A DNA stretch of 64,000 bases from Sphingomonas sp. BK235 (lineage in GTDB: Bacteria > Pseudomonadota > Alphaproteobacteria > Sphingomonadales > Sphingomonadaceae), in NCBI RefSeq assembly GCF_004345855.1, contig NZ_SLXN01000005.1, positions 124,001-188,000 of the forward strand. Reading direction: 5' to 3'. The position numbers and the translations under genes are program-made. Numbering within the stretch: position 1 is the first letter of the stretch; every line of letters begins with the position of its first letter. Below, in pieces: positions 47,039 through 56,193 of this stretch. The notes beneath the pieces were generated by a model that had not been told where the DNA came from, searched no databases, and saw only the letters and a program-made list of their open reading frames with translations.

Positions 47039-48045
47039 GCCATCTCGCGCACGCCGCGACGGCGGTCGCGCGGGTCGAGCCGCTCGCGCTGCTGCGCGGG
47101 GTGGAGGCGCGCGCGCCCGCGCTGCCGCGGATCGGCGAGGCGCGGCGGCCCGAGGACGATCTGGTCGCGCTGGTCCATGCGCCCGCGCTCGCCTTTCCCG
47201 CCGCGACGCTCACCGCGATCCAGGTCGCCGGCGCGCACGCGACGGTGGAGGGCCAGTGGCTCGGGCTGACCGGGCCGATGGGGCCGCTGCCGCTCCACCT
47301 CAGCGAATATGCCGCGGACGAGCGCCGTCACGCGCGCCGGCAGCCGTTCGGCGGTTTCCTCGACGTGCTGTCGGGGCGGATGCTGCAGCTCTTCTATCGC
47401 GCCTGGGCCGCCGCGGTGCCCGCCGCCAGCGCCGACCGCCCCGACGACGATCGCCTCGCCGGCCAGATCGCGGCGCTGACCGGCGCCACCGATGGCGCCG
47501 CGGCGGCGCAGGCCTTTCCCGCGGCGGCGCGGCTCCGCTACGCCGCGCTGTTCGCCTCGCCGCGCAGCCCGGGCGGGATCGCGGGCGCGCTGTCGGACCT
47601 GCTGCGCGTGCCGGTGCGGATCGTCGAACATGTCGAGCGCTGGCGCGACGTCGCGCGCGACGAGCAGAGCGCGCTCGCTGGCGGCCATGCCGCGCTGGGC
47701 GGCGGCGCGCTGGCGGGCGCGCGCGTCTGCACCGCGGACGAGGCGTTCAAGGTGGTGATCGCGGTGCGCAGCCGCGACGAGCATCGCGCGCTGCTGCCCG
47801 GCGGCGCGCGCTACGCGCTGCTGGTCGAGGCGCTCGACGCCTTCGCGCCGCCGCAGCTCGAATGGGAGATCGAGCTGGCGGTCGCCCCCGCCGCCGTGAG
47901 CCCCGCGCGGCTGGGCGGCACGGCGCGGCTCGGCTGGGACAGTTACACCGGCGCCGCCGCACCCGGGCGCGTCCGCGCCGAGGCGCGGCTCGGCGCGCAG
48001 GCGCGCCGGCTCGCGCGCCAACGATCGCAGGAGACCGCCGCATGA
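47002..48045 (+). CDS. tssG: T6SS baseplate protein TssG
   Basis: The 347-residue protein is the smaller partner of TssF in the baseplate wedge. Family features are VAGAHATVEGQWLGLTGPMG, LPLHLSEYA, FGGFLDVLSGRMLQLFYRAW and the C-terminal LGWDSYTGAAAPGRV. It begins inside tssF with ATG after GGGGAGGATCGCGAC and ends with a 4-bp overlap into clpV. Confidence 0.94.
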   Translation: MASAARPAPDHLSHLAHAATAVARVEPLALLRGVEARAPALPRIGEARRPEDDLVALVHAPALAFPAATLTAIQVAGAHATVEGQWLGLTGPMGPLPLHLSEYAADERRHARRQPFGGFLDVLSGRMLQLFYRAWAAAVPAASADRPDDDRLAGQIAALTGATDGAAAAQAFPAAARLRYAALFASPRSPGGIAGALSDLLRVPVRIVEHVERWRDVARDEQSALAGGHAALGGGALAGARVCTADEAFKVVIAVRSRDEHRALLPGGARYALLVEALDAFAPPQLEWEIELAVAPAAVSPARLGGTARLGWDSYTGAAAPGRVRAEARLGAQARRLARQRSQETAA

Positions 48046-50705
48046 CCGACATCAGCCGCACCGCCCTTTTCGGCCGGCTCCACCCCGTCGCGCTGCGCGC
48101 GATCGAGACCGCGACCGGCTTCTGCCGGCTGCGCGGCAACGCTTATGTCGAGCTGGCGCACTGGCTCCACGTGCTGGTGGGCGACGCGCGCAGCGACGTG
48201 GCCGCGATCCATGCCGCCGCAGGGATCGACGGCGCGCGCCTCGCCGCCGACCTCACCGCGGCGCTCGACCGGCTGCCGCGCGGGGCCAGCGCGGTGAGCG
48301 ACTTCGCGCCGCAGGTGGAGGAAGCGATCGAGCGCGGCTGGATGTACGCCTCGCTGCTGTTCGCGGCGCCGCGGGTGCGATCGGGGCATCTGCTGTTCGC
48401 GATGCTCAAGACGCCGGTGCTGCGCGGGCTGCTGCTCCAGCTCTCGGGCGAGTGGCGCCACCTCTCGGCCGACCGGATCGGTGCCGACTTCGCCGCGCTC
48501 ACCGCCGGCTCGGACGAAGATGACGCCCCCGCCGACGCCGTGCCCGCACCCGCCGCGGCGGGGCCGGGCGGCGAGGGCGCCGACGCGCTGGCGCGCTATG
48601 CCGTGGACCTCACCGCGCGCGCGCGCGCCGGCGCGATCGACCCGATCGTCGGGCGCGACGCCGAGATCCGCCAGGTCATCGACGTGCTGCTGCGCCGTCG
48701 CCAGAACAACCCGATCCTCACCGGCGAGGCGGGGGTGGGCAAGACCGCGATCGTCGAGGGGCTGGCGCGGCGCATCGCCGACGGCGACGTGCCCCCCGCG
48801 CTCGCGACCGTGAGCCTCCACGCGCTCGACGTCGGGCTGCTCCAGGCGGGGGCGGGGGTGAAGGGCGAGTTCGAGAAACGGCTGCGCCAGATCGTCGACG
48901 CGGTGGAGCGGTCGCCGCACCCGATCATCCTGTTCATCGACGAGGCGCACACGCTGATCGGCGCGGGCGGACAGGCGGGCACGAGTGACGCGGCAAACCT
49001 GCTCAAGCCGGTGCTGGCGCGCGGGCTGGTGCGCACCATCGCGGCGACGACCTGGGGTGAATATCGCCAATATGTCGAGAAGGACCCGGCGCTGGCGCGG
49101 CGGTTCCAGCCGATCGCGGTGGCCGAACCCGATCCCGCCGCCGCCGCCGACATGCTGCGCGCGCTCAAGGCCGCGGTGGAGGCGCACCATCGCGTCACCG
49201 TGCTCGACGAGGCGGTGCAGGCCGCGGTCAGGCTGTCGCAGCGCTATATCCCGTCGCGCCAGCTCCCCGACAAGGCGGTGAGCCTGCTCGACACCGCGGC
49301 GGCGCGCGTCGCGGTGTCGCAGCACGCCACGCCCGCGCCGGTGGAGGATGCGCGCCGCCGCATCGAGGCGCTGACGCTCGAGCGCGACATCGCCGCGCGC
49401 GAGGCGGAGCGCGGCTATGTCGGGGCGGGGGCCGGGGCCGGCGCAGGGCGCGTCGCGACGCTCGACGCCGCGCTCGCCGAGGCGACGCACGCGCGTGACG
49501 CGCTGGAAGCGCGCTGGCAGGCCGAGCGCGACGCGGTGGCGCAGGTTGCCGCGCTGCGCGCCAGCGGCGGCGACGGGCTGGACGCGGCGATCCGCGCGGC
49601 AGCGCGCGTGCGCGGCGAGGCGCCGATGGTGTTCGGCGAGGTCGACGCCGACACGGTCGCGGCGGTGGTGGCCGATTGGACCGGCATCCCCACGGGGCGG
49701 ATGGTGCGCGACGAACTGGCCGCGACGCTGACGATCGAGCAGCGGCTCAAGCGCCGCGTCGTCGGGCAGGATTCGGCGATCGCCGCGATCGCGCGCCGGC
49801 TCCGCACCGCGCGCGCGGGGCTCGGCCATCCCGACCGGCCGGTCGGGGTCTTCCTCCTGTGCGGCCCCTCGGGAGTGGGCAAGACCGAGACCGCGCACGC
49901 GCTCGCTGAGCTGCTCTATGCCGGCGAGGACAGCCTGGTCACGATCAACATGAGCGAGTTCCAGGAGGCGCACAGCGTCTCGACGCTGAAGGGCGCGCCC
50001 GCGGGCTATGTCGGCTTCGGCCAGGGCGGGGTGCTGACCGAGGCGGTGCGACGCCGCCCCTATTCGGTGGTGCTGCTCGACGAGATCGAGAAAGCGCACC
50101 GCGACGTCCACGAGATGTTCTTCCAGGTGTTCGACAAGGGCTATATGGAGGATGCCGAGGGGCGCTTCATCGACTTCCGCAACACGCTGATCCTGCTCAC
50201 CTCCAACGTCGGGTCCGAGCTGGTGACCGCGCTGGCGGACGAGGCCGCGGCCGAGGGGGAGCCGCTGGCGGGCGCGGGTGTCGCCGCCGCGCTCCGCCCC
50301 GCGCTGCTCGAGGTGTTCCCGCCCGCGCTGCTCGGCCGGCTGGTGGTGCTGCCCTATCAGCCGCTCTCGCCCGCGGTGCTGCGCGGGATCGTCGCGCTCC
50401 AGCTCGACCGGATCGTCCGCCGCGTCGCCGATCACCACGCGGTGACGCTCGGCTATGACGAGGACGCGGTGGCGCTGATCGTGTCGCGCTGCGAGGAGGT
50501 CGCCTCGGGCGGGCGGATGATCGACGCGATCCTCACCAACACCCTGCTGCCCGAGCTGTCGGTGATGCTGATCGAGCGCCAGATCGGCGGTCGACCGCTC
50601 GCCGCGATCCGCGTCGGGGCGGACGCGGCGGGCTTCACCTATGACGTCGTCGAGGTCGCGGAGGTCGCGGAGGCTGGGCCGCGCGCGATCGAGGCGGCGG
50701 CATGA
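48042..50705 (+). CDS. clpV: T6SS AAA+ ATPase ClpV (TssH)
   Basis: ClpV disassembles contracted sheaths by threading TssC. The 887-residue protein has an N-terminal Clp-N-like domain (about 1-150) and two AAA domains. Walker A1 is GEAGVGKT near 228-235 and Walker A2 is GPSGVGKT near 608-615. Walker B sites are ILFIDEAH and VVLLDEIEKAHRDVHE. The middle coiled coil (about 440-520) is present. The N-terminal region LFGRLHPVALRAIETAT is characteristic of ClpV rather than ClpB. It overlaps tssG by 4 bp and precedes ppkA by 13 bp. Confidence 0.95.
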   Translation: MTDISRTALFGRLHPVALRAIETATGFCRLRGNAYVELAHWLHVLVGDARSDVAAIHAAAGIDGARLAADLTAALDRLPRGASAVSDFAPQVEEAIERGWMYASLLFAAPRVRSGHLLFAMLKTPVLRGLLLQLSGEWRHLSADRIGADFAALTAGSDEDDAPADAVPAPAAAGPGGEGADALARYAVDLTARARAGAIDPIVGRDAEIRQVIDVLLRRRQNNPILTGEAGVGKTAIVEGLARRIADGDVPPALATVSLHALDVGLLQAGAGVKGEFEKRLRQIVDAVERSPHPIILFIDEAHTLIGAGGQAGTSDAANLLKPVLARGLVRTIAATTWGEYRQYVEKDPALARRFQPIAVAEPDPAAAADMLRALKAAVEAHHRVTVLDEAVQAAVRLSQRYIPSRQLPDKAVSLLDTAAARVAVSQHATPAPVEDARRRIEALTLERDIAAREAERGYVGAGAGAGAGRVATLDAALAEATHARDALEARWQAERDAVAQVAALRASGGDGLDAAIRAAARVRGEAPMVFGEVDADTVAAVVADWTGIPTGRMVRDELAATLTIEQRLKRRVVGQDSAIAAIARRLRTARAGLGHPDRPVGVFLLCGPSGVGKTETAHALAELLYAGEDSLVTINMSEFQEAHSVSTLKGAPAGYVGFGQGGVLTEAVRRRPYSVVLLDEIEKAHRDVHEMFFQVFDKGYMEDAEGRFIDFRNTLILLTSNVGSELVTALADEAAAEGEPLAGAGVAAALRPALLEVFPPALLGRLVVLPYQPLSPAVLRGIVALQLDRIVRRVADHHAVTLGYDEDAVALIVSRCEEVASGGRMIDAILTNTLLPELSVMLIERQIGGRPLAAIRVGADAAGFTYDVVEVAEVAEAGPRAIEAAA

Positions 50706-50718
50706 CGCGCCGCGCGCG

Positions 50719-52827
50719 ATGAGCGATCCCGCCGAACCCACCGTCTTCGCGGGCGCGCCCGACCCGCGCGCGCGCGACCGCGCCGCCACCCTGGTCGCGG
50801 GCGACCTGCTCAACGGCATCTACCGCGTCGATCGTTTCATCGCGCGCGGCGGGATGGGCGAGGTGTTCGAGGGCGTCAACGTCGAGACCGAGGAGCGCGT
50901 CGCGATCAAGGCGATCCGCAGCCATCTGGCGAGCGATCCCGGCGTCGTCGCGCTGTTCCGCAAGGAGGCGCGCGTGCTCACGCAATTCGCGCATCCCGCG
51001 ATCGTGCAATATCGCGTGTTCGCGCGCGATCCTGTGCTCGACCTGCCCTATATCGTCACCGACTTCATCGACGGCGCGCCGATCACCGCGCATCTGGACG
51101 GGCAGCCGCGCGCGCTCGCCGAGGTGGTGATGCTGGCCCGGCGGCTCGCCGCCGGGCTGGAGGTGGCGCACGACCATGGCGCGATCCACCGCGACATGGC
51201 GCCCGACAATGTGCTGCTGCCCGACGGTCGGCTGGAGCGCGCCAAGATCATCGACTTCGGCATCGCCAAGAGCCTGACTCCGACCACCGAGACGGTGGTG
51301 GGCGACGGCTTCGCGGGCAAGCTGGGCTATGTCGCGCCCGAGCAGTTCGGCGACTTCGGGCGCCAGATCGGGCCGTGGACCGACGTCTACAGCATGGCGC
51401 TGGTGCTGCTGGCGGTGGCGCGGGGGCGCGCGCCCGCGATGGGGACGACGCTGTCCGAGGCGGTGGAGCGGCGCCGGCTCGGCCTCGCGGTGACCGACCT
51501 GCCCGTGGCGCTGGCGCCGGTGCTGGAGCGGATGCTCGTGCCCGATCCCGCGGCGCGGCTGCGCTCGATGCGCGAGGTGCTCGCCGGGCTCGACGCGATC
51601 CGCCTGCCCGACGCGCGCGCGATCACGCCAGCGCCGCGCCGCGTCGTCGCGCCGGCACCCCCCGCGGCGCCGTCGGTGACCGCCGCCGTCGACGCACCGA
51701 CCACCTTCATGCCCGTCGTCGCCCCATCGCCCGCGCCGCGGACGCCGCTGAGCCGCTGGCGCGGTACGGGGCGCTGGGGCTGGGTGCCGCTGGTGGCGGG
51801 CGCGGCGGTGGCGGGGGGAGCATGGCTCCAGCGTCCCGCACCGCCCGAGCGTGCCGCGCCGCGCCCGACCGTCGCGCCGCCCGCGCCGCGCGCGGCGGCG
51901 GCGTCGGCAGCCGTGGCGCCCGCGCCCGCGCCCGATCGCGTCACGCGCGCCGCGGCGCTGCTCGACGCGCTGCCCTGCACATGGGCGAGCGCGACGTTCG
52001 ACGCGCGCGGCGATGCGACGCTCGCCGGCGCGACCGCGGACCCGGCGGCGCTGGCGGCGCGGCTCGGCCGGCCGGGCACGATCGACGCGTCGCGTCTGGC
52101 CGCGCTCGCGCCCGCGCAATGCGCCGCGCTGGCGGCGCTGCGGCCGTATCGGGTGCCCGGTGCGGCGCGACTGCGGTTCACGCCGCGGACGCGGGCGGAC
52201 TGTCCCGGCGGCGCGATCCTCGTCGCCGCGCCGGCGCGCCGCGACACCGCGCTGCTCGCGCTCGATCCGGGCGGGCGGCTGCGCGCGCTGGGCGGCGCGC
52301 GCGGACGCTATTGCGTCGCGGCCGGGGGGATCGCCGGCTTCTTCCTGGTAGAGGGCGCGCCCGTGGGGATCGCGACGCGCGACGGTGCGCTCGTCCGCGA
52401 CTGGCGCGCGCGGCTCGCCGCGGCGCCGCGCGCGCCGCGCGTCACCGCCGCCTTCGTGCGCGTCGACCCGGCACCCGCGGTCGCGCCCGCGGTGCTCGGC
52501 GCGATGCTCGATCCCGCGGCGGCGCCGCTCCCCGCGCCGGCGCGCGGCGACGACACCGCCGACGCCAACCGCCATGAGCGCGACCGGCTCGAGCGGCTGC
52601 GCAGCGAGACCGGGCCGGACGTCGCGGCGTGCCAGACGTTCGACGGGCGCTGGCGCGCGATCGGCCACCTGTCGCTGCGCAGTTGCGTCGCCGAGGCGCT
52701 GGCGTCGCGCTGCACCGCCACCTTCGCGCAGCACGGCGCGGTGATGTTCCGCCGCAACGGGCGCTACCTCCAGCAGCAGCGCGGCACCGCCTGGCGCAAC
52801 CTCGCGCGCGACCGCTGCGACCGCTGA
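50719..52827 (+). CDS. ppkA: T6SS-associated Ser/Thr protein kinase (PpkA-like)
   Basis: This 702-residue protein has an N-terminal Hanks-type kinase domain. The P loop IARGGMGEVFEG lies near 41-52, the lysine in VAIKAIRS, the catalytic HRDMAPDN near 156 and DFG near 178. A Pro/Ala linker and one transmembrane helix (about 353-368) lead to a large periplasmic part that ends in a cysteine-containing domain (SLRSCVAEALASRCTAT, RDRCDR). The two-sided layout matches kinases that sense envelope signals and phosphorylate the FHA protein to switch the T6SS on. Its predicted target TagH and the opposing phosphatase PppA are both in this locus. The C-terminal domain is not one I recognise. Confidence 0.85.
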   Translation: MSDPAEPTVFAGAPDPRARDRAATLVAGDLLNGIYRVDRFIARGGMGEVFEGVNVETEERVAIKAIRSHLASDPGVVALFRKEARVLTQFAHPAIVQYRVFARDPVLDLPYIVTDFIDGAPITAHLDGQPRALAEVVMLARRLAAGLEVAHDHGAIHRDMAPDNVLLPDGRLERAKIIDFGIAKSLTPTTETVVGDGFAGKLGYVAPEQFGDFGRQIGPWTDVYSMALVLLAVARGRAPAMGTTLSEAVERRRLGLAVTDLPVALAPVLERMLVPDPAARLRSMREVLAGLDAIRLPDARAITPAPRRVVAPAPPAAPSVTAAVDAPTTFMPVVAPSPAPRTPLSRWRGTGRWGWVPLVAGAAVAGGAWLQRPAPPERAAPRPTVAPPAPRAAAASAAVAPAPAPDRVTRAAALLDALPCTWASATFDARGDATLAGATADPAALAARLGRPGTIDASRLAALAPAQCAALAALRPYRVPGAARLRFTPRTRADCPGGAILVAAPARRDTALLALDPGGRLRALGGARGRYCVAAGGIAGFFLVEGAPVGIATRDGALVRDWRARLAAAPRAPRVTAAFVRVDPAPAVAPAVLGAMLDPAAAPLPAPARGDDTADANRHERDRLERLRSETGPDVAACQTFDGRWRAIGHLSLRSCVAEALASRCTATFAQHGAVMFRRNGRYLQQQRGTAWRNLARDRCDR

Positions 52828-52968
52828 GCCGGTCGCCGTGGTCGGCGGCTCCGGGGCCGATCACGTCGACGCGGCGGACAGGGCGAGTCACGGTAATGCG
52901 TGTCCCGTCGGGAGCCGGCGGCGCGCCGGTGCTGGCCAGACGCACGCCGCCGTGCGAGGCTCGCGCCG

Positions 52969-54471
52969 ATGACGACCGCGCGCCTCCTGTTCGCCACGAT
53001 GGCCGCCGCGATCGGTGGCATCGTCGCCTCGCCCGCCGCGCCGCGGGACGCGCCCGCCGCGCCGGTCGCGCAGCCGCCCGATCGCGCGCGCCTGTTCGTG
53101 CTGACCGATATCGGCAACGAGCCGGACGACCAGATGTCGCTCGTCCGGCTGCTGCTCTATTCCAATGCGATCGACATCGAGGGGCTGGCGGCGGTCACCT
53201 CGACCTGGCTGCGCAGCACCACCAACGCGGCGACGCTGCGCGCGATCATCGCCGATTACGGCGCGGTGCGTCCGCAACTGCTGCGCCACGCCGAGGGCTG
53301 GCCGACCGCGGACGCGCTGCGCGACCGTGTCGTCGCTGGCCTTCCGCGCTACGGCATGGACGGGGTGGGCGAGGGACGCGGGTCGGCGGCGTCGCGCGCG
53401 ATCATCGCCGCGGCCGACCGCGCCGACGCGCGACCGCTGTGGATCAGCGTGTGGGGCGGCGCCAACGCGCTGGCGCAGGCGCTCTACGATGTGCGGCGGA
53501 CGCGATCGCCCGACGCGACCCGCGCGTTCGTCTCGCGGCTGCGCGTCTATGCCATCGCCGATCAGGACGATGCGGGCGCGTGGATCCGGCGCGAGTTCCC
53601 CGCGCTGTTCGTCATCGTCACGCCCTCGTCGCAGGACAGCGGCGACTATGCCGCGGCGACCTGGACCGGGATCAGCGGCGACGCTTTCTATCGCAACGGC
53701 GCGGGGGCCGACGCGCGCACGATCGGCCATGACTGGCTCGATCGCCATATCCGCGGCGACCGGCCGCTGGCGCGGCGCTATCTGCGGCACGACTATATCA
53801 TGGAGGGCGACACGCCCGCCTTTCTCGGGCTGATCCCCAACGGGCTCAACCGCCAGGACCAGCCCGACTGGGGCGGCTGGGGCGGGCGGTACGTGCTGCG
53901 TCGCCCCGCGGGCGAGAGCCGCGCGATCTGGACGCAGGGGGGCGAGGACACGCTGCGGCTGAGCTCGCGCGACACGGTGATCGGCACGGACGGCCGGCCC
54001 CATGTCTCCGACCAGGCGACGATCTGGCGGTGGCGCACCGCCTTCCAGCATGATTTCGCGGCGCGCATGGCCTGGACGCATCGCCCCTGGGCAGGCGCCA
54101 ACCACGCCCCGCTCGTCGCGGTCGACGGCGCCGCCGGCACCGCCACGGTGCGGCGCGAGGTCCGCCTGGGCGAGACGCTTCGGCTCGACGCGCGCGCCAG
54201 CCGCGACCCCGACGGCCAGCGGCTGCGCTATCGCTGGTACGCTTATCCCGAGGCGGGTCAGCCGGCGGGCCAGCGCTCCGCGGTGGTGACGCTCGCGGGG
54301 GCGGAGCGGCCGGTCGTCGCCATCACCCCCACGAAACTCTGCGACACGCCATGGCCGACGCGCGCGGCGCGCTGCGACCGCGGCACGGTCCATGTGGTGC
54401 TGGAAGTCACCGATGACGGCGCCCCGAGCCTGACGAGCTACCGCCGGATCATCCTGTCGGTGACGCGCTGA
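52969..54471 (+). CDS. Secreted DUF1593 nucleoside-hydrolase-like protein
   Basis: The 500-residue protein has an N-terminal signal peptide (MTTARLLFATMAAAIGGIVA) and a DUF1593 domain. It begins FVLTDIGNEPDDQMSLVRL, a calcium-site-like DxxNEPDD motif reminiscent of inosine-uridine nucleoside hydrolases. It continues with GLAAVTSTWLRSTTNAATLR and ISVWGGANALAQALYDV. The last 110 residues form an immunoglobulin-like C-terminal domain (ASRDPDGQRLRYRWYAYPE). Family members are often near polysaccharide-utilisation genes; the substrate here is unknown. The open frame extends 69 bp upstream, but the ATG at the signal peptide is used. It is convergent with the fucosidase gene. Confidence 0.82.
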   Translation: MTTARLLFATMAAAIGGIVASPAAPRDAPAAPVAQPPDRARLFVLTDIGNEPDDQMSLVRLLLYSNAIDIEGLAAVTSTWLRSTTNAATLRAIIADYGAVRPQLLRHAEGWPTADALRDRVVAGLPRYGMDGVGEGRGSAASRAIIAAADRADARPLWISVWGGANALAQALYDVRRTRSPDATRAFVSRLRVYAIADQDDAGAWIRREFPALFVIVTPSSQDSGDYAAATWTGISGDAFYRNGAGADARTIGHDWLDRHIRGDRPLARRYLRHDYIMEGDTPAFLGLIPNGLNRQDQPDWGGWGGRYVLRRPAGESRAIWTQGGEDTLRLSSRDTVIGTDGRPHVSDQATIWRWRTAFQHDFAARMAWTHRPWAGANHAPLVAVDGAAGTATVRREVRLGETLRLDARASRDPDGQRLRYRWYAYPEAGQPAGQRSAVVTLAGAERPVVAITPTKLCDTPWPTRAARCDRGTVHVVLEVTDDGAPSLTSYRRIILSVTR

Positions 54472-54501
54472 CCGCGCGCCGCCGCGCCGCCGGACGGAGG
54501 A

Positions 54502-56040
54502 TCAGGCGAAGCCGATCGCGAAGACGCTGCCGTGCCGCGTCGGCAGTCGCTCGGGTCGCTCGATCACCAGGGCGCGGTCGGTCTGGCGGAAGGCGACCGT
54601 GCCGCCATGGCCGAGCAGCCGCACGCGCCGCACGCGCCGCGCTTCGTGCGGGTTGCCCGCGGCGAGCGCGGTGATCGCCACCTCGCGTCCGGGCGGCGCC
54701 AGCGTGATCGCGTGGAGCGTGTCGCCGCGCGTGGTGAAGCGGATATCCTCCGCGCGATAGTCGCCGCTCTCCTTGAAATTGCCCGCGGCGGCGGTGGTCG
54801 GCCCTTCGCCATAGATCTTCCATGGCCGCGACCCGTGGATCGCGCCGCCATTGACCGCCATCCACGCCGCCAGCTCGTCGAGCAGCTCGACCGACTCGGC
54901 GGGCAGGCTGCCGTCGGCGCGGAGCGCGACGTTGAGCAGCAGGTTGCCGTTCTTGCTGACGATATCGGCCAGCATCGCGATCACCTGCGCGGGGGTCTTG
55001 TAGCGATCGTTCTCCTTCTCGAACCAGTCGCCGTTGGACGTGTCGGTCTGCCACGGCAGCGGGTTGATCCCCTCGAGCACGCCGCGCTCGACGTCCTGCA
55101 CGCCCCATTCGCGGTGGAACTCGCCCGAGCCCAGGTTCTTGGACGCATAGACCGCCTCGAGCCGGCCATGCCGCGCGATGCTGCTGTTGTAGAGATGCGC
55201 GACCAGCGCGCGCCCGACCGCACCGAACGGCAGCCCACCGTCCGAGTAGAGCAGGTCGGGCTCGTAGGAATCGACCAGGTCACGGATGCGCGCGAACCAT
55301 CGCGCGTGATAGGCCGGGTTGCGGGTGTACCAGGTGTCGGGCCGGTCGAGGAACGGCTCGTCGCGATTGTCGTGATAGAGGTCGGCGAAGCGCGGGTCGG
55401 CGCCGTCGTAGCTGACCCCGAGCTTGGGCCAGAACTGATCGTAGAGATGATTGGGATGCCACCAATTGTAGCTCGCGCCGAGATGCTCCGACACGCCGAA
55501 GCGCAGACCGCGCCGCCGCGCCGCGCGGCGCCACTCGCCGACGATGTCGCGCTTCGGTCCCATCGCCACCGCGTTCCAGCGGTGATGCCGCGAGCGCCAC
55601 AGGTCGAAATTGTCGTGATGCACCCCCATCGACACGAAATATTTCGCGCCCGCCGCGGCGTAGCGCGCCATCAGCGCCTCGGGATCGAACGCCGCCGCGG
55701 TCCACAGCGGGATGATGTCCTTGTAGCCGAACTCGGACGGGTGGCCGTAGGTCTTGACGTGGTGCGCGTAATGCGGGTGGCCCGGGCAATACATGAAGCG
55801 CGCGTACCAGTCGCCCTGGCGTGGCACCGCCTGCGGTCCCCAATGCGCCCAGATGCCGAACTTGGCGTCGCGGAACCAGGCGGGGGCCTGATAGCCCAGC
55901 AGCGACTCGACCGTCGGGCCGAAACGCCCCGGCGCGATCGCCGGCGTGACGGCGGCAGGATCGGCCGCGCGCGCCGGAACGGGAGCGGCGACGGCGCCCA
56001 GCGACGCCGCCATGAATTCGCGCTTGTTCCAGCCCGCCAT
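54502..56040 (-). CDS. Alpha-L-fucosidase (GH29)
   Basis: The 512-residue enzyme has a short signal sequence with a Lys-Arg start (KREFMAASLGAVAAPVPARA), possibly for Tat export. It should hydrolyse alpha-L-fucosides in the periplasm or outside. The catalytic (beta/alpha)8 domain has FRDAKFGIWAHWGPQAVP, GAKYFVSMGVHHDNFDLW, RGLRFGVSEHLGASYNWW and the nucleophile region DLLYSDGGLPF near residue 262. KNGNLLLNVALRADG is the usual fucosidase end motif. A GGAGAG ribosome site precedes the start. It faces the IclR regulator gene with a 153-bp gap containing a candidate operator. Confidence 0.9.
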   Translation of the reverse strand: MAGWNKREFMAASLGAVAAPVPARAADPAAVTPAIAPGRFGPTVESLLGYQAPAWFRDAKFGIWAHWGPQAVPRQGDWYARFMYCPGHPHYAHHVKTYGHPSEFGYKDIIPLWTAAAFDPEALMARYAAAGAKYFVSMGVHHDNFDLWRSRHHRWNAVAMGPKRDIVGEWRRAARRRGLRFGVSEHLGASYNWWHPNHLYDQFWPKLGVSYDGADPRFADLYHDNRDEPFLDRPDTWYTRNPAYHARWFARIRDLVDSYEPDLLYSDGGLPFGAVGRALVAHLYNSSIARHGRLEAVYASKNLGSGEFHREWGVQDVERGVLEGINPLPWQTDTSNGDWFEKENDRYKTPAQVIAMLADIVSKNGNLLLNVALRADGSLPAESVELLDELAAWMAVNGGAIHGSRPWKIYGEGPTTAAAGNFKESGDYRAEDIRFTTRGDTLHAITLAPPGREVAITALAAGNPHEARRVRRVRLLGHGGTVAFRQTDRALVIERPERLPTRHGSVFAIGFA

Positions 56041-56067
56041 CGTCTCTCCTTTAACGCGATGTCATCC

Positions 56068-56094
56068 TTGCAAGCTCATTTTCATTTGGCAAGG
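56068..56094 (-). promoter_or_regulatory. Candidate IclR operator upstream of the fucosidase gene
   Basis: The 27-bp site begins TTGCAAGCTCATTTTC and ends GGCAAGG; CCTTGC and GCAAGG form inverted ends 17 bp apart. It lies 28 bp upstream of the fucosidase ATG. A similar 27-bp site (16 of 27 matches, including TGCAA, ATTT and GCAAGG) lies 27 bp upstream of the dehydrogenase start. Confidence 0.5.
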
Positions 56095-56193
56095 TTGGCG
56101 TCGTATCGGCGCGCGGCGGGGGCGACGCGTCGGGTTTGACAGCGCGGCGGCGCTTTCCCATGGCATCGCAACGGCGAGCGGGGAGGATAGGGC

